In this document: positions 1 to 7,163 of the stretch, in pieces | Layout of the letters: each line of letters starts with the position of its first letter | Numbering within the stretch: position 1 is the stretch's first letter | Source: an uncultured Sphingomonas sp. | Lineage (GTDB): Bacteria; Pseudomonadota; Alphaproteobacteria; Sphingomonadales; Sphingomonadaceae | DNA: 15,888 nucleotides | Assembly (NCBI GenBank): GCA_902806295.1 | Contig: CADCWB010000232.1 | Span: 1-15,888 of the forward strand | Reading direction: 5' to 3' | Position numbers and translations under genes: made by a program | The notes under the pieces: model-generated | What the model was told of the DNA's origin: nothing | The model's database searches: none | What the model saw: the letters and a program-made list of their open reading frames with translations, nothing else

Positions 1-87
1 GTTGCAGCCTCCTTGCTCGTGACCAACCGGGTGCTTCGGCAAGAGGTTGCACTAACTCGCATGAACGAGCCGCATCGAAGCTCCTGA
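1..87 (+). CDS. Possible C-terminal tail of a plus-strand gene (partial)
   Basis: Frame 1 is open from the window edge for 28 codons and stops with TGA at 85-87. The tail contains LLVTNRVLRQEVALTR and ends in NEPHRSS. Roughly two thirds of third codon positions are G or C, which is compatible with coding in this genome but is weak evidence on so few codons. A second frame is also open here. If real, the gene would be convergent with ligA, and the palindrome at 111-144 would lie between the two 3' ends. I recognise no family. Confidence 0.22.
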   Translation, partial: VAASLLVTNRVLRQEVALTRMNEPHRSS

Positions 88-110
88 TGCCCGTGCCGCT
101 TAGAAGACCG

Positions 111-144
111 CGAATGTCCGCTTTCCACCCAAAGCAGACATTCG
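111..144. repeat. 34-bp intergenic palindrome (REP-like hairpin)
   Basis: The arms are 111-124 (CGAATGTCCGCTTT) and 131-144 (AAAGCAGACATTCG) around a CCACCC loop. Thirteen of 14 positions pair; the exception is C119 opposite A136. Read on the minus strand it encodes MSALGGKRTF, a peptide I recall as a recurrent spurious product of an intergenic repeat in alphaproteobacteria; this was not checked. It lies about 130 bases past the ligA stop, and no T-run follows it on either strand. The remaining sequence between 88 and 276 shows no gene I can support. Confidence 0.6.
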
Positions 145-252
145 CTTGATCCTTGAACAATAGGATTTCGCCTGCTCCAAGCCTTGGTGCGGCTCGCCGT
201 GGGGCTCTTTCTCATCGCGATACCGTACGAAGGTAAAATGCGTCACGACCGT

Positions 253-270
253 GACCATTGGGACCATTCG
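253..270 (-). repeat. 18-bp motif, copy 1 (inverted partner at 14860)
   Basis: Read on the minus strand this is CGAATGGTCCCAATGGTC, just after the ligA stop. It contains AATGGTC twice with a period of 9 bases. The same 18 bases occur on the plus strand at 14860-14877. The likeness continues past the 18 bases, giving 26 of 28 identical positions. Here the following bases form the perfect inverted repeat GTCACG-GT-CGTGAC (242-255). Function unknown. Confidence 0.55.
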
Positions 271-276
271 CCACGC

Positions 277-2301
277 TCACGCCTCCGCCACGATCCGCGC
301 CCACTCTTCCTCGCCGATCACCCGCACCCCAAGCTCCTCCGCCTTCTTCAGCTTTGAGCCGGCACCTGGTCCCGCAACAACCAAGTCGGTCTTAGCGCTG
401 ACCGAGCCGGCCGCACGGGCGCCGAGCCGTTCGGCTTGAGCCTTGGCTTCGTCTCGGCTCATGGTCTGCAAGGAGCCCGTGAACACGACGGCCTTGCCCG
501 TCCATTCGGTGTTTCGCGCTTGGCTGACGTAGGCGGCGGGGCGTGCAAGGGTGAGCAGGTCAGCCACCTGCTCTCGATTATGCGGTTCGTGGAAGAAGTC
601 GTGGACGGCCTCAGCGACCACCGGGCCAACGCCTTCGACGCTCGATAGCTCGGCGATACCCTGCTCGCCAGCGGCAGCGGCTTGCAGCGCTTCTACGGTG
701 CCGAAGCACTTCAGCAGGTCCTTGGCGGTGACGATGCCAACGTGGCGGATGCCGAGTCCGAACAGCAGCCGGGCCGGGTCGAAGCCCTTCTTCGTCTCGA
801 CCGCGGCGAGAAGGTTGTCGACGCTCTTCTCCTTCCAACCCTCGCGGCCGAGCAGCTCGGCGCGGTGCTCGGCCAAGCGGAAGATATCTGCCGGGCCGTG
901 GAGCCAGCCCAGGGCAACAAACTCCTCGATCGTCTTTTCACCCAGGCCATCAATGTCCATGGCGCCGCGACTGACGAAATGCTTCAAGCGTTCGATCCGC
1001 TGGGCCGGGCAGATCAGCCCGCCGGTGCAGCGAACGTCGACCTCGCCTTCCTCGGCCACCGCTTCCGATCCGCACTGCGGACAATGGCCCGGAAAGGCGT
1101 AGGGCTCGCGCGGCTCGTCCCGCGTGAGGTTCTCGACCACCTGTGGGATCACGTCGCCGGCGCGCTGGATGCGGACCCGGTCGCCTTCGCGCAAGCCGAG
1201 CCGCGCGATCTCGTCACGATTGTGCAGCGTCACGTTGGACACGATCACGCCGCCGACGCCGACCGGCGTGAGTCGGCCGACCGGGGTCAGCTTGCCGGTA
1301 CGCCCGACCTGGATCTCAATCCGCTCCAGCGTGGTCTCGGCCCGCTCGGCCGGAAACTTGTGCGCCAAGGCCCAGCGGGGTGCCCGCGCAACGAAACCCA
1401 GCCGCTCCTGCCAGTCCAGTCGGTCGACCTTGTACACCACGCCATCGATGTCGAACGGCAGGTCGGCGCGCGCATGTTCGATCGCGGCATAATGAGCAAG
1501 CGCTTCGTCCACGCCCTCGCAGCGGCGGAACAGGTCGGAGATCGGGAAGCCCAAGCTCCGCAGGCGGTCGACCGCCGCGCCCTGCGTGCTCGCGAGCGGC
1601 TCAGACAGCTCACCCCAGCCATGGGCGAGGAACCGCAGCGGGCGGGCGGCGGTGATCGCCGGGTCCTTCTGCCGCAGTGATCCGGCGGCGGCGTTGCGCG
1701 GATTGGCGAACACCTTGCCGCCGCTCTCCTCCTGCCGAACATTGAGCGCCGCGAAGTCCGCCTTGGACATGTAGACTTCGCCGCGCACCTCCAGCACCGC
1801 CGGCGCACCGGTGAGCTGTTGCGCAATGCCGCCGATGGTGCGGGCATTCGGCGTCACATCTTCCCCGATCGTGCCGTCGCCCCGGGTCGCCGCCAGCACA
1901 AGGCCCCCACCCTCTAACCGCAGCGAGCAGGACAGCCCGTCGATCTTGGGCTCCGCGGTCAGCGCGACCGGCTCCTCCTCGGGAAGGTTGAGGAAGCGCC
2001 GGACGCGAGCGACGAACTCACGCACCTCGTCTTTGGAGAAGGCGTTCTCAAGGCTGAGCATGGGCTTGGCGTGGGCCACCTTGGCGAGCGCAGTCGTCGG
2101 GGCGGCGCCGACCACCGCCGATGGCGAGTCCTGGCGGACGAGGTGTGGGTAGCGCGCCTCCAGCTCGGCATTCTCTCGGACCAGTGCATCGTACTCGGCG
2201 TCGCTGATCTCCGGCTCATCCCGGTCGTGGTACAGCCGGTTATGGCGAGCGATCTCCCGCGCCAGCCGCATCAGGCGGTTGGCGGCTTCGGCCTCGCTCA
2301 T
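277..2301 (-). CDS. ligA: NAD-dependent DNA ligase LigA
   Basis: This enzyme seals nicks in duplex DNA during Okazaki fragment joining and repair, using NAD+ to adenylate its active-site lysine. The 674-residue product has the full family layout: an N-terminal Ia domain with the YHDRDEPEISDAEYD motif (about 24-38), the nucleotidyltransferase domain with KIDG at 119-122 (K119 is the AMP acceptor), an OB fold, a zinc finger with C407, C410, C425 and C431, helix-hairpin-helix repeats at about 510-570, and a C-terminal BRCT domain from about 598. The length is normal and all key residues are present. Its ATG overlaps the TGA of the upstream DUF1697 gene by 4 bases (2298-2301), so translation is probably coupled. 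The stop is TGA at 277-279. Confidence 0.98.
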   Translation of the reverse strand: MSEAEAANRLMRLAREIARHNRLYHDRDEPEISDAEYDALVRENAELEARYPHLVRQDSPSAVVGAAPTTALAKVAHAKPMLSLENAFSKDEVREFVARVRRFLNLPEEEPVALTAEPKIDGLSCSLRLEGGGLVLAATRGDGTIGEDVTPNARTIGGIAQQLTGAPAVLEVRGEVYMSKADFAALNVRQEESGGKVFANPRNAAAGSLRQKDPAITAARPLRFLAHGWGELSEPLASTQGAAVDRLRSLGFPISDLFRRCEGVDEALAHYAAIEHARADLPFDIDGVVYKVDRLDWQERLGFVARAPRWALAHKFPAERAETTLERIEIQVGRTGKLTPVGRLTPVGVGGVIVSNVTLHNRDEIARLGLREGDRVRIQRAGDVIPQVVENLTRDEPREPYAFPGHCPQCGSEAVAEEGEVDVRCTGGLICPAQRIERLKHFVSRGAMDIDGLGEKTIEEFVALGWLHGPADIFRLAEHRAELLGREGWKEKSVDNLLAAVETKKGFDPARLLFGLGIRHVGIVTAKDLLKCFGTVEALQAAAAGEQGIAELSSVEGVGPVVAEAVHDFFHEPHNREQVADLLTLARPAAYVSQARNTEWTGKAVVFTGSLQTMSRDEAKAQAERLGARAAGSVSAKTDLVVAGPGAGSKLKKAEELGVRVIGEEEWARIVAEA

Positions 2302-2813
2302 TCGGCCGCGCTCAGCAGCGCCGCGAGCTTGATCACGCTGTTCATGTTGCGCGCCGTTCCCAGTTTCACCGCGGGTAACTTCAGCCGGGTCGAACCGATC
2401 CCGTCGCCATATGAGATGTAGATCGCGCGATGGCCAAGGGCGAGGCGTTCACCGTTCAGGTCCCTCGCTTCGGCCAACATCGCGGAGGTCGGCGGCTTGT
2501 CGATCACATGAGCCATCACCCGGCTGGGCTTGTCATCCGTGAACGGATTGCCCGCTGCCAACTCAGCCATGTCCGCCGCGGAGCGGACGAACACCGCCAC
2601 GGGTTTCTTGAAGAAGCCTTCGACTGCCTGAGCGATCCGCTCGCGCACTGCCGCCTCGGCGAGGTCGCTGGTGAACAGCAAGTTGCCGCTTGCGATGAAG
2701 GTCTGGACCGAGATGAAGCCGCACTCTTCACCCATGCGCTTGAGTTCCGACATCGGCAGCTTGCCGGTGCCCGAGACGTTCACCGCCCGCAGCAGCGCGA
2801 CATAGGCCGTCAC
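2298..2813 (-). CDS. DUF1697 family protein
   Basis: This is a 171-residue soluble protein. The N-terminus (YVALLRAVNVSGTGKLPMSE) and the segment QTFIASGNLLFTS match the signature I know for DUF1697, whose biochemical role is not established. No signal peptide or membrane segment is visible. It overlaps the start of ligA by 4 bases and the end of the dienelactone hydrolase gene by 4 bases (2810-2813), so it is the middle gene of a tightly coupled three-gene unit. The start is well fixed by the overlap and the conserved N-terminus. Being placed directly before ligA does not by itself imply a DNA-repair role. Confidence 0.9.
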   Translation of the reverse strand: MTAYVALLRAVNVSGTGKLPMSELKRMGEECGFISVQTFIASGNLLFTSDLAEAAVRERIAQAVEGFFKKPVAVFVRSAADMAELAAGNPFTDDKPSRVMAHVIDKPPTSAMLAEARDLNGERLALGHRAIYISYGDGIGSTRLKLPAVKLGTARNMNSVIKLAALLSAAE

Positions 2814-3520
2814 CCGAAGAGTTCGTCCAGGAAATGCACCAGCGATGTCCAGCTACGGTGCGCGGCTGCTTCGTTGTAGTCGACCCCCGCGATCCCCATC
2901 GCCCCCGCTCTCGGATTGGTGAACCCGTGCCCGACATGGCCGTAAGCATGGATCTGCCAGTCCGCGCCGCCCGCCGTCAGCTCATTGCCTAACGCGACGA
3001 CCGCTTCGGGCGAAACCATCGGATCGTCCCAGCCATGGTAGGCAGCTACTTTGGCCTTGATCGGTTGCGGCGGAAGGCCGGGCGGATCGAACAGGCCATG
3101 AAAGCTTGCCACTCCGCTCAGGTCCGCACCGGAGCGCGCAATATCTAGCACGCACTGACCGCCGAAGCAGTAGCCCACAGCCGCGATGCGGACCGGGTCC
3201 ACGCCTTCCTGCACTTGGGTCCTCGCGAAGATGGCCAGCAGCCGGTCGCGCAACGCAGCTCGATCTGCGCGCAGCCGGCCCATGGCCGCGAAGGCTTCGT
3301 CCTTGTTGACCCCCAGCTTGAACCTACGGCCAAACAGGTCGGCTACCAGGCAGGTATAGCCGAGATCGCTCAGGCGCCGGGCAAAGCCGAGTTCCAGTTC
3401 CTGCACTCCCATCACCGTCGGGACGATGATCACCGTGCCGCGGGCGGAGCTTCCCCCTGGCACGAGCACGTGGCTCAACGTCTCGCCGCCAAACTCCTGG
3501 GTCACTTGCCGTTCGCTCAT
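2810..3520 (-). CDS. Dienelactone hydrolase family protein
   Basis: This is a 236-residue alpha/beta-hydrolase-fold protein of the dienelactone hydrolase family, whose members use a Cys-Asp-His triad. The triad is visible: C118 in GYCFGG, D166 in HGWDDPMV and H198 in GHVGHGF. The spacing (48 then 32 residues) is very close to that of the Pseudomonas clc dienelactone hydrolase as I remember it. No signal peptide is seen, so it is probably cytosolic. The true substrate is unknown; no chlorocatechol or other ring-cleavage genes are nearby, so a role in aromatic degradation is not supported here. The ATG is preceded by a near-consensus Shine-Dalgarno sequence. It is probably the first gene of the unit DLH-DUF1697-ligA. 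Confidence 0.93.
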   Translation of the reverse strand: MSERQVTQEFGGETLSHVLVPGGSSARGTVIIVPTVMGVQELELGFARRLSDLGYTCLVADLFGRRFKLGVNKDEAFAAMGRLRADRAALRDRLLAIFARTQVQEGVDPVRIAAVGYCFGGQCVLDIARSGADLSGVASFHGLFDPPGLPPQPIKAKVAAYHGWDDPMVSPEAVVALGNELTAGGADWQIHAYGHVGHGFTNPRAGAMGIAGVDYNEAAAHRSWTSLVHFLDELFG

Positions 3521-3524
3521 GTCG

Positions 3525-3531
3525 CCTCCTT
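3525..3531 (-). promoter_or_regulatory. Strong ribosome binding site of the DLH gene
   Basis: On the minus strand this reads AAGGAGG, followed by CGAC and the ATG at 3520. It is the closest match to the 16S rRNA anti-Shine-Dalgarno that I noticed at any start in the window. It marks this gene as the probable entry point of the three-gene unit that ends in ligA. Confidence 0.75.
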
Positions 3532-3543
3532 GCCTCGGTCAAC

Positions 3544-3625
3544 TGCGGGGAGCGCAGCGACGAAGCAATCCATTTTCTTGGCGCCGCGGCGAAGGCACTA
3601 GATTGGGTCGCTGCGCCCGCAATCA
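3544..3625. repeat. Decayed copy of the ATTGCGAG...CAATCCA palindromic repeat
   Basis: The left arm (3544-3572) contains GAGCGCAGCGACGAAGCAAT and the right arm (3599-3625) contains GATTGGGTCGCTGCGC. Both arms resemble those of the well-preserved element at 9952-10040, but with substitutions in each arm. The element fills most of the 110-base gap between the recN stop and the DLH start. A short GC-rich inverted repeat (GGAGGC/GCCTCC, 3626-3643) follows directly and overlaps the recN stop. Confidence 0.6.
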
Positions 3626-3630
3626 GGAGG

Positions 3631-5283
3631 CTAAGCCGCCTCCAACAACCGTGCCGCCTGGGCCCGCGCCTCGTCTGTAACCGCCGCGCCCGACAGCATG
3701 CGGGCGATCTCTTCGCGGCGTTCGGCGGCGCTGAGTAGTCGAACCGTGGTGCGGGTGCCGGCTTGGGTATGGCTCTTTTCGATGCGGTAATGGTGCGCGG
3801 CCCGGGCAGCCACCTGCGGCGAGTGGGTCACGACCAGCAGCTGGCTTTGCTGCGACAAGCGGGACAGCCGCTCACCGATTGCGCTCGCCACGGCTCCGCC
3901 GACGCCGCGGTCGATCTCGTCGAAGATCATGGTCGAGGCTCCGCCCGCCTCGGCCAGCGCAACCTTGAGCGCCAAGATAAAGCGGCTGAGTTCCCCGCCC
4001 GATGCGATCTTGGTCAGCGCGCCGAAGGGTGCGCCGGGATTGGTCGAGACGGTGAACTCGACGCGGTCCACTCCAGAGGGTCCGGCCGCTGCGTCAACTA
4101 GCGCGGTGCGGAAGCCGGCGGCGTCAAGCTTAAGCGGCGCCAGCTCGTTCGCGACGGCATGGTCCAGGCGCTCGGCCGCAGCCTGCCGGTCGCGGCGCAA
4201 ACTCGCCGCGGCCTCGTCGTAGTGGGCCCGAGCGCCGGCGAGCTCACGCTCCAACTGGGCGATGCGCTCACCGCCGGCTTCGATCAGCGCCAGCCGCTCG
4301 GTCATCTGCTGACCTAGCGCGGCGAGGGCGTCGGGCTCGACCCGGTGCTTGCGGGCGAGTGCGCGAATGTCGAACAAGCGGCTCTCGACCACTTCCAGCC
4401 GCTGCGGATCGAACGCCATCGCCTCGGCTGCCCGGGCGATCCAATCTTCCGCCTCGGCCGTCTCAATCACAGCCCGATCAAGACTGGCGAGCGCCTCGGC
4501 CAAAAGCGGGTGGTCGGCCGCGCCGCGCTCGATCCGGCGGGCCGCGGCGCGGAGCTGGGCCAGCGCCCCGTCCGAACCGCCAAGCAGCTCGTCCAGCCCC
4601 TGCAGCGCTTCACCCGCCTTTTCGCCGGCCTGCATGACGGCGCGTTGCTCGGCGAGCGATGTCTCTTCGCCCGCCTCGGGTGCCAGTCGGGCGATCTCGT
4701 CCGACGCATGGGTGAGATAGTCGCGGTCACGTTCCGCATCCGCCGCGGCGCCGCGGGCCTGCTCCAGCGCTTCGCTCAGGCGCGCCACCTCCGACCAGGC
4801 AGCCGCAACCGGACTCGTGTCCAGCTTGCCGAAGGCGTCGAGCAGATCGCGGTGGCCTTTGGAATTGAGTAAGCCGCGATCGTCGTGCTGGCCATGGATC
4901 TCGACCAGCGTTCCGCCGAGCTCGCGCAGCGTCCCGGCTGGCGCCGGCGCCCCGCCGACGAACGCGCGGCTCCCGCCATCGGCCTTCAGTTGCCGGCGCA
5001 GCAGCAGCGGCTCGCCAGGTTCATGTTCGACGCCGGCCTCGTCTAGCAGAATAATCGCCCGGTGATCGGCCGGTATCTCGAACGAAGCCGTCACCGCCGC
5101 CGCATCCTGGCCGGAGCGGACCAGGCCACTGTCGGCGCGCGCACCCAGCGCCAACCCCAGTGCATCCAACAGGATCGATTTGCCCGCACCGGTCTCACCG
5201 GTCAGCACGCCCAGCCCGGGCCCGAATTCAAGTTCCAGCCGGTCGATCAGTACCACGTCGCGGATGACGAGTTGCCTCAGCAT
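3631..5283 (-). CDS. recN: DNA repair protein RecN
   Basis: RecN is an SMC-like ATPase that acts at double-strand breaks during recombinational repair. The 550-residue protein shows a split ABC ATPase head: Walker A GETGAGKS at 29-36, a Q-loop region EIHGQHDD at 128-135, the ABC signature ASGGELSR at 427-434, Walker B MIFDEID at 452-458 and H487 in the THSPQVA switch. Between them lies a long Ala/Glu/Arg-rich stretch (about 155-380) that should form the antiparallel coiled coil. The N-terminus LRQLVIRDVVLIDRLELEF is typical, which supports the start at 5283. It lies 18 bases downstream of bamD, so the two are probably co-transcribed. I see no LexA-type GTTC-N7-GTTC box in that short gap. Confidence 0.97.
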   Translation of the reverse strand: MLRQLVIRDVVLIDRLELEFGPGLGVLTGETGAGKSILLDALGLALGARADSGLVRSGQDAAAVTASFEIPADHRAIILLDEAGVEHEPGEPLLLRRQLKADGGSRAFVGGAPAPAGTLRELGGTLVEIHGQHDDRGLLNSKGHRDLLDAFGKLDTSPVAAAWSEVARLSEALEQARGAAADAERDRDYLTHASDEIARLAPEAGEETSLAEQRAVMQAGEKAGEALQGLDELLGGSDGALAQLRAAARRIERGAADHPLLAEALASLDRAVIETAEAEDWIARAAEAMAFDPQRLEVVESRLFDIRALARKHRVEPDALAALGQQMTERLALIEAGGERIAQLERELAGARAHYDEAAASLRRDRQAAAERLDHAVANELAPLKLDAAGFRTALVDAAAGPSGVDRVEFTVSTNPGAPFGALTKIASGGELSRFILALKVALAEAGGASTMIFDEIDRGVGGAVASAIGERLSRLSQQSQLLVVTHSPQVAARAAHHYRIEKSHTQAGTRTTVRLLSAAERREEIARMLSGAAVTDEARAQAARLLEAA

Positions 5284-5301
5284 CGCGCGCGAATGCGGTC
5301 C

Positions 5302-6102
5302 TCAGCTCTGGGTGGCTAAGGCCGCGGTTTGCTGCGGCGCGTTGCGTTGCAGCAGGTCATAGGCCCGCTTGTACCAGTCGGTGCCGGGATAGTTGCGACC
5401 CAGCACGGCCGCTGTCTTCTGCGCTTCGACAGGAATGCCGAGCGCCAGATAGCTTTCGGTCAGCCGCATCAATGCCTCGGGCGTGTGGCTGGTGGTCTGA
5501 TACTTGTCGACGACCACCCGGAAACGCGCGACCGAGGCCAGCCAGTTGCCCGAACGCTGGTAGAAGCGACCGACTTCCATCTCCTTGCCGGCAAGGTGAT
5601 CGTTGATAAGGTCCAGCTTCAGCCGTGCGTCCGCGGAGTAGCGGCTTTCGGGATAGCGGCGGATCATCTCGTTGAAAGCGTCGGACGCCTGCTGGGTTAA
5701 CTTCTGATCACGGGTGACGTCGGCGATCTGATTGTAATAGCTCATCGCAATCAGATAATTGGCGTAAGCCGCGTCCTTGTTGCCCGGGTGGATGGTCAGG
5801 AAGCGCTGGGCCGAGCTCACCGTGTCCGGATATTTCTTCGCCATGTAATAACTGAATGCGCTCATCAGCTGCGCCCGGCGGGCCCACACGGAATAGGGAT
5901 GCTGACGCTCGACCTCGTCGAACAGCTTGGCCGCTTCCTCATAGCGCTGGTCGTCCAGCCGCTCCTTCGCGAGTCCGTAAAGCGTGTTCACGTCGCTGGC
6001 GACATAGCTGGTGTCGGTTTTGACCCGATTGCGCGAGCAGCCGGCGGCGGGAAGGATGACGGCGCAGGCGACCAGCGCCGCTGCGATACGGGAAAGCTTC
6101 AT
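5302..6102 (-). CDS. bamD: Outer membrane assembly lipoprotein BamD
   Basis: BamD (older names ComL/YfiO) is a lipoprotein of the BAM complex, which inserts beta-barrel proteins into the outer membrane. The 266-residue product starts with a lipoprotein signal peptide (MKLSRIAAALVACAVILPAAG) and a lipobox with C22 as the lipidation site. The mature protein is rich in TPR-type helices, for example LYGLAKERLDDQRYEEAAKLF and AFNEMIRRYPESRYSADA, as expected for five TPR repeats. The start is supported by the signal peptide and by an AGAAGG-like ribosome binding site upstream. The 79-base gap before it (6103-6181) must hold its promoter unless it is read through from secF; I could not pick convincing -35/-10 boxes there. 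It precedes recN, a pairing common in alphaproteobacteria. Confidence 0.96.
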   Translation of the reverse strand: MKLSRIAAALVACAVILPAAGCSRNRVKTDTSYVASDVNTLYGLAKERLDDQRYEEAAKLFDEVERQHPYSVWARRAQLMSAFSYYMAKKYPDTVSSAQRFLTIHPGNKDAAYANYLIAMSYYNQIADVTRDQKLTQQASDAFNEMIRRYPESRYSADARLKLDLINDHLAGKEMEVGRFYQRSGNWLASVARFRVVVDKYQTTSHTPEALMRLTESYLALGIPVEAQKTAAVLGRNYPGTDWYKRAYDLLQRNAPQQTAALATQS

Positions 6103-6181
6103 GGGGGTGCCTTCTAGCGCTGCCCGGTGGCGAGGGAAAGCGGGCTCATCGCAGGGAAAACATGAACCGCCAATGGCCGGA

Positions 6182-7153
6182 TCAGACCGCCGCTCCGTCG
6201 GCCCGCGCCTTGCGTGCGACGACCATGTCCTCCTCGTCGCTCCGCACGAAGCTGTCGGGCTTCACGCCAAGCCAGACGAGAATTGGAGCCGAGATGTAAA
6301 TGGAGGAGTAAGTGCCAATGAAGGTGCCGAGCAAGATGGCGAGCGTCAGGCCGAAGATCACGTCCGGGCCGAAGATCAGCAGCATCGCCAGCGCCAGCAT
6401 GATCGACCCCGAGGTGACGATAGTCCGCGACAAGGTCTCGTTGAGCGACAGGTTCAGCAACGGGATCATTGCCATCTTGCGATACTTGCGCAGGTTCTCG
6501 CGAATGCGGTCGTAGATCACCACCGTGTCATTGAGCGAGTAACCGACCACCGCGAGAAATGCGGCAACGATGTTGAGGTCGACCTGGAACTGGGTCAAGG
6601 CGAAGAAGCCAAGGATCATCGCAACGTCGTGGAACAGGGTGGCCAGGGCGCCGATGCCGAACTGCCATTCGAACCGAAACCAGATGAACAGGGCGATCCC
6701 GACCATCGCGAGAATGATCGCCAGCAGTCCGTCGCTCGCCAATTCCTCGGATACCTTGCCGGATACAGTCTCGACCGAGTCGACCCGGCTGCCGGGGTAT
6801 TGCTGGGCCAGCATGGTGCGGACCCTGCCTGCCGCGGCGTTGGCAGCGGCTTCGCCGCCCTCCGGCTTGGGCAAGCGGATCTGGTAGCTGGTCGGGCCGC
6901 CGAACTCCTGAATGCTGGCATCGCCGAGGCCCAGGCTGGCCACCCGCCCGCGCAACTGCTCCACGTCCACCGGCTGGGAAAAGGTGGTGCGAACCATCTG
7001 CCCACCGACGAAGTCCACGCCAAGGTTGAGGCCGCTCACGCCCACCAGCACCAGGCTGGCAATCGTGACGAGGATCGACAGGATCAGCGCAATATTGCGC
7101 ACGCCCATGAAGTCGATGTTGGTGTTGTCGGGAACCAGCTTGAGCAGCTTCAT
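6182..7153 (-). CDS. secF: Protein translocase subunit SecF
   Basis: SecF pairs with SecD in an RND-type membrane complex that uses the proton gradient to pull exported proteins through SecYEG on the periplasmic side. The 323-residue protein has the expected plan: a first membrane segment at about 20-40, the signature GLNLGVDFVGG at 41-51, a periplasmic domain, then a cluster of five membrane helices containing GYSLNDTVVIYDRIREN. The length is normal and the frame intact. It begins 10 bases after the secD stop, with a GAGG ribosome binding site overlapping that stop, so it belongs to the yajC-secD-secF unit. A second ATG a few bases upstream is out of frame. Confidence 0.97.
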   Translation of the reverse strand: MKLLKLVPDNTNIDFMGVRNIALILSILVTIASLVLVGVSGLNLGVDFVGGQMVRTTFSQPVDVEQLRGRVASLGLGDASIQEFGGPTSYQIRLPKPEGGEAAANAAAGRVRTMLAQQYPGSRVDSVETVSGKVSEELASDGLLAIILAMVGIALFIWFRFEWQFGIGALATLFHDVAMILGFFALTQFQVDLNIVAAFLAVVGYSLNDTVVIYDRIRENLRKYRKMAMIPLLNLSLNETLSRTIVTSGSIMLALAMLLIFGPDVIFGLTLAILLGTFIGTYSSIYISAPILVWLGVKPDSFVRSDEEDMVVARKARADGAAV

Positions 7154-7163
7154 GCCATGCGCC

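Noticed and set aside
100..267. 55-codon minus-strand frame (ATG at 265-267, TAA at 100-102) ending in RMSALGGKRTFAVF
   Set aside because: Its last part is the palindrome translated and the rest shows no family features. It is more likely intergenic DNA.
3626..3643. GGAGGC-N6-GCCTCC hairpin at the recN stop as a rho-independent terminator
   Set aside because: The stem is only 6 bp and no T-run follows on either strand, so a terminator call is not supported.
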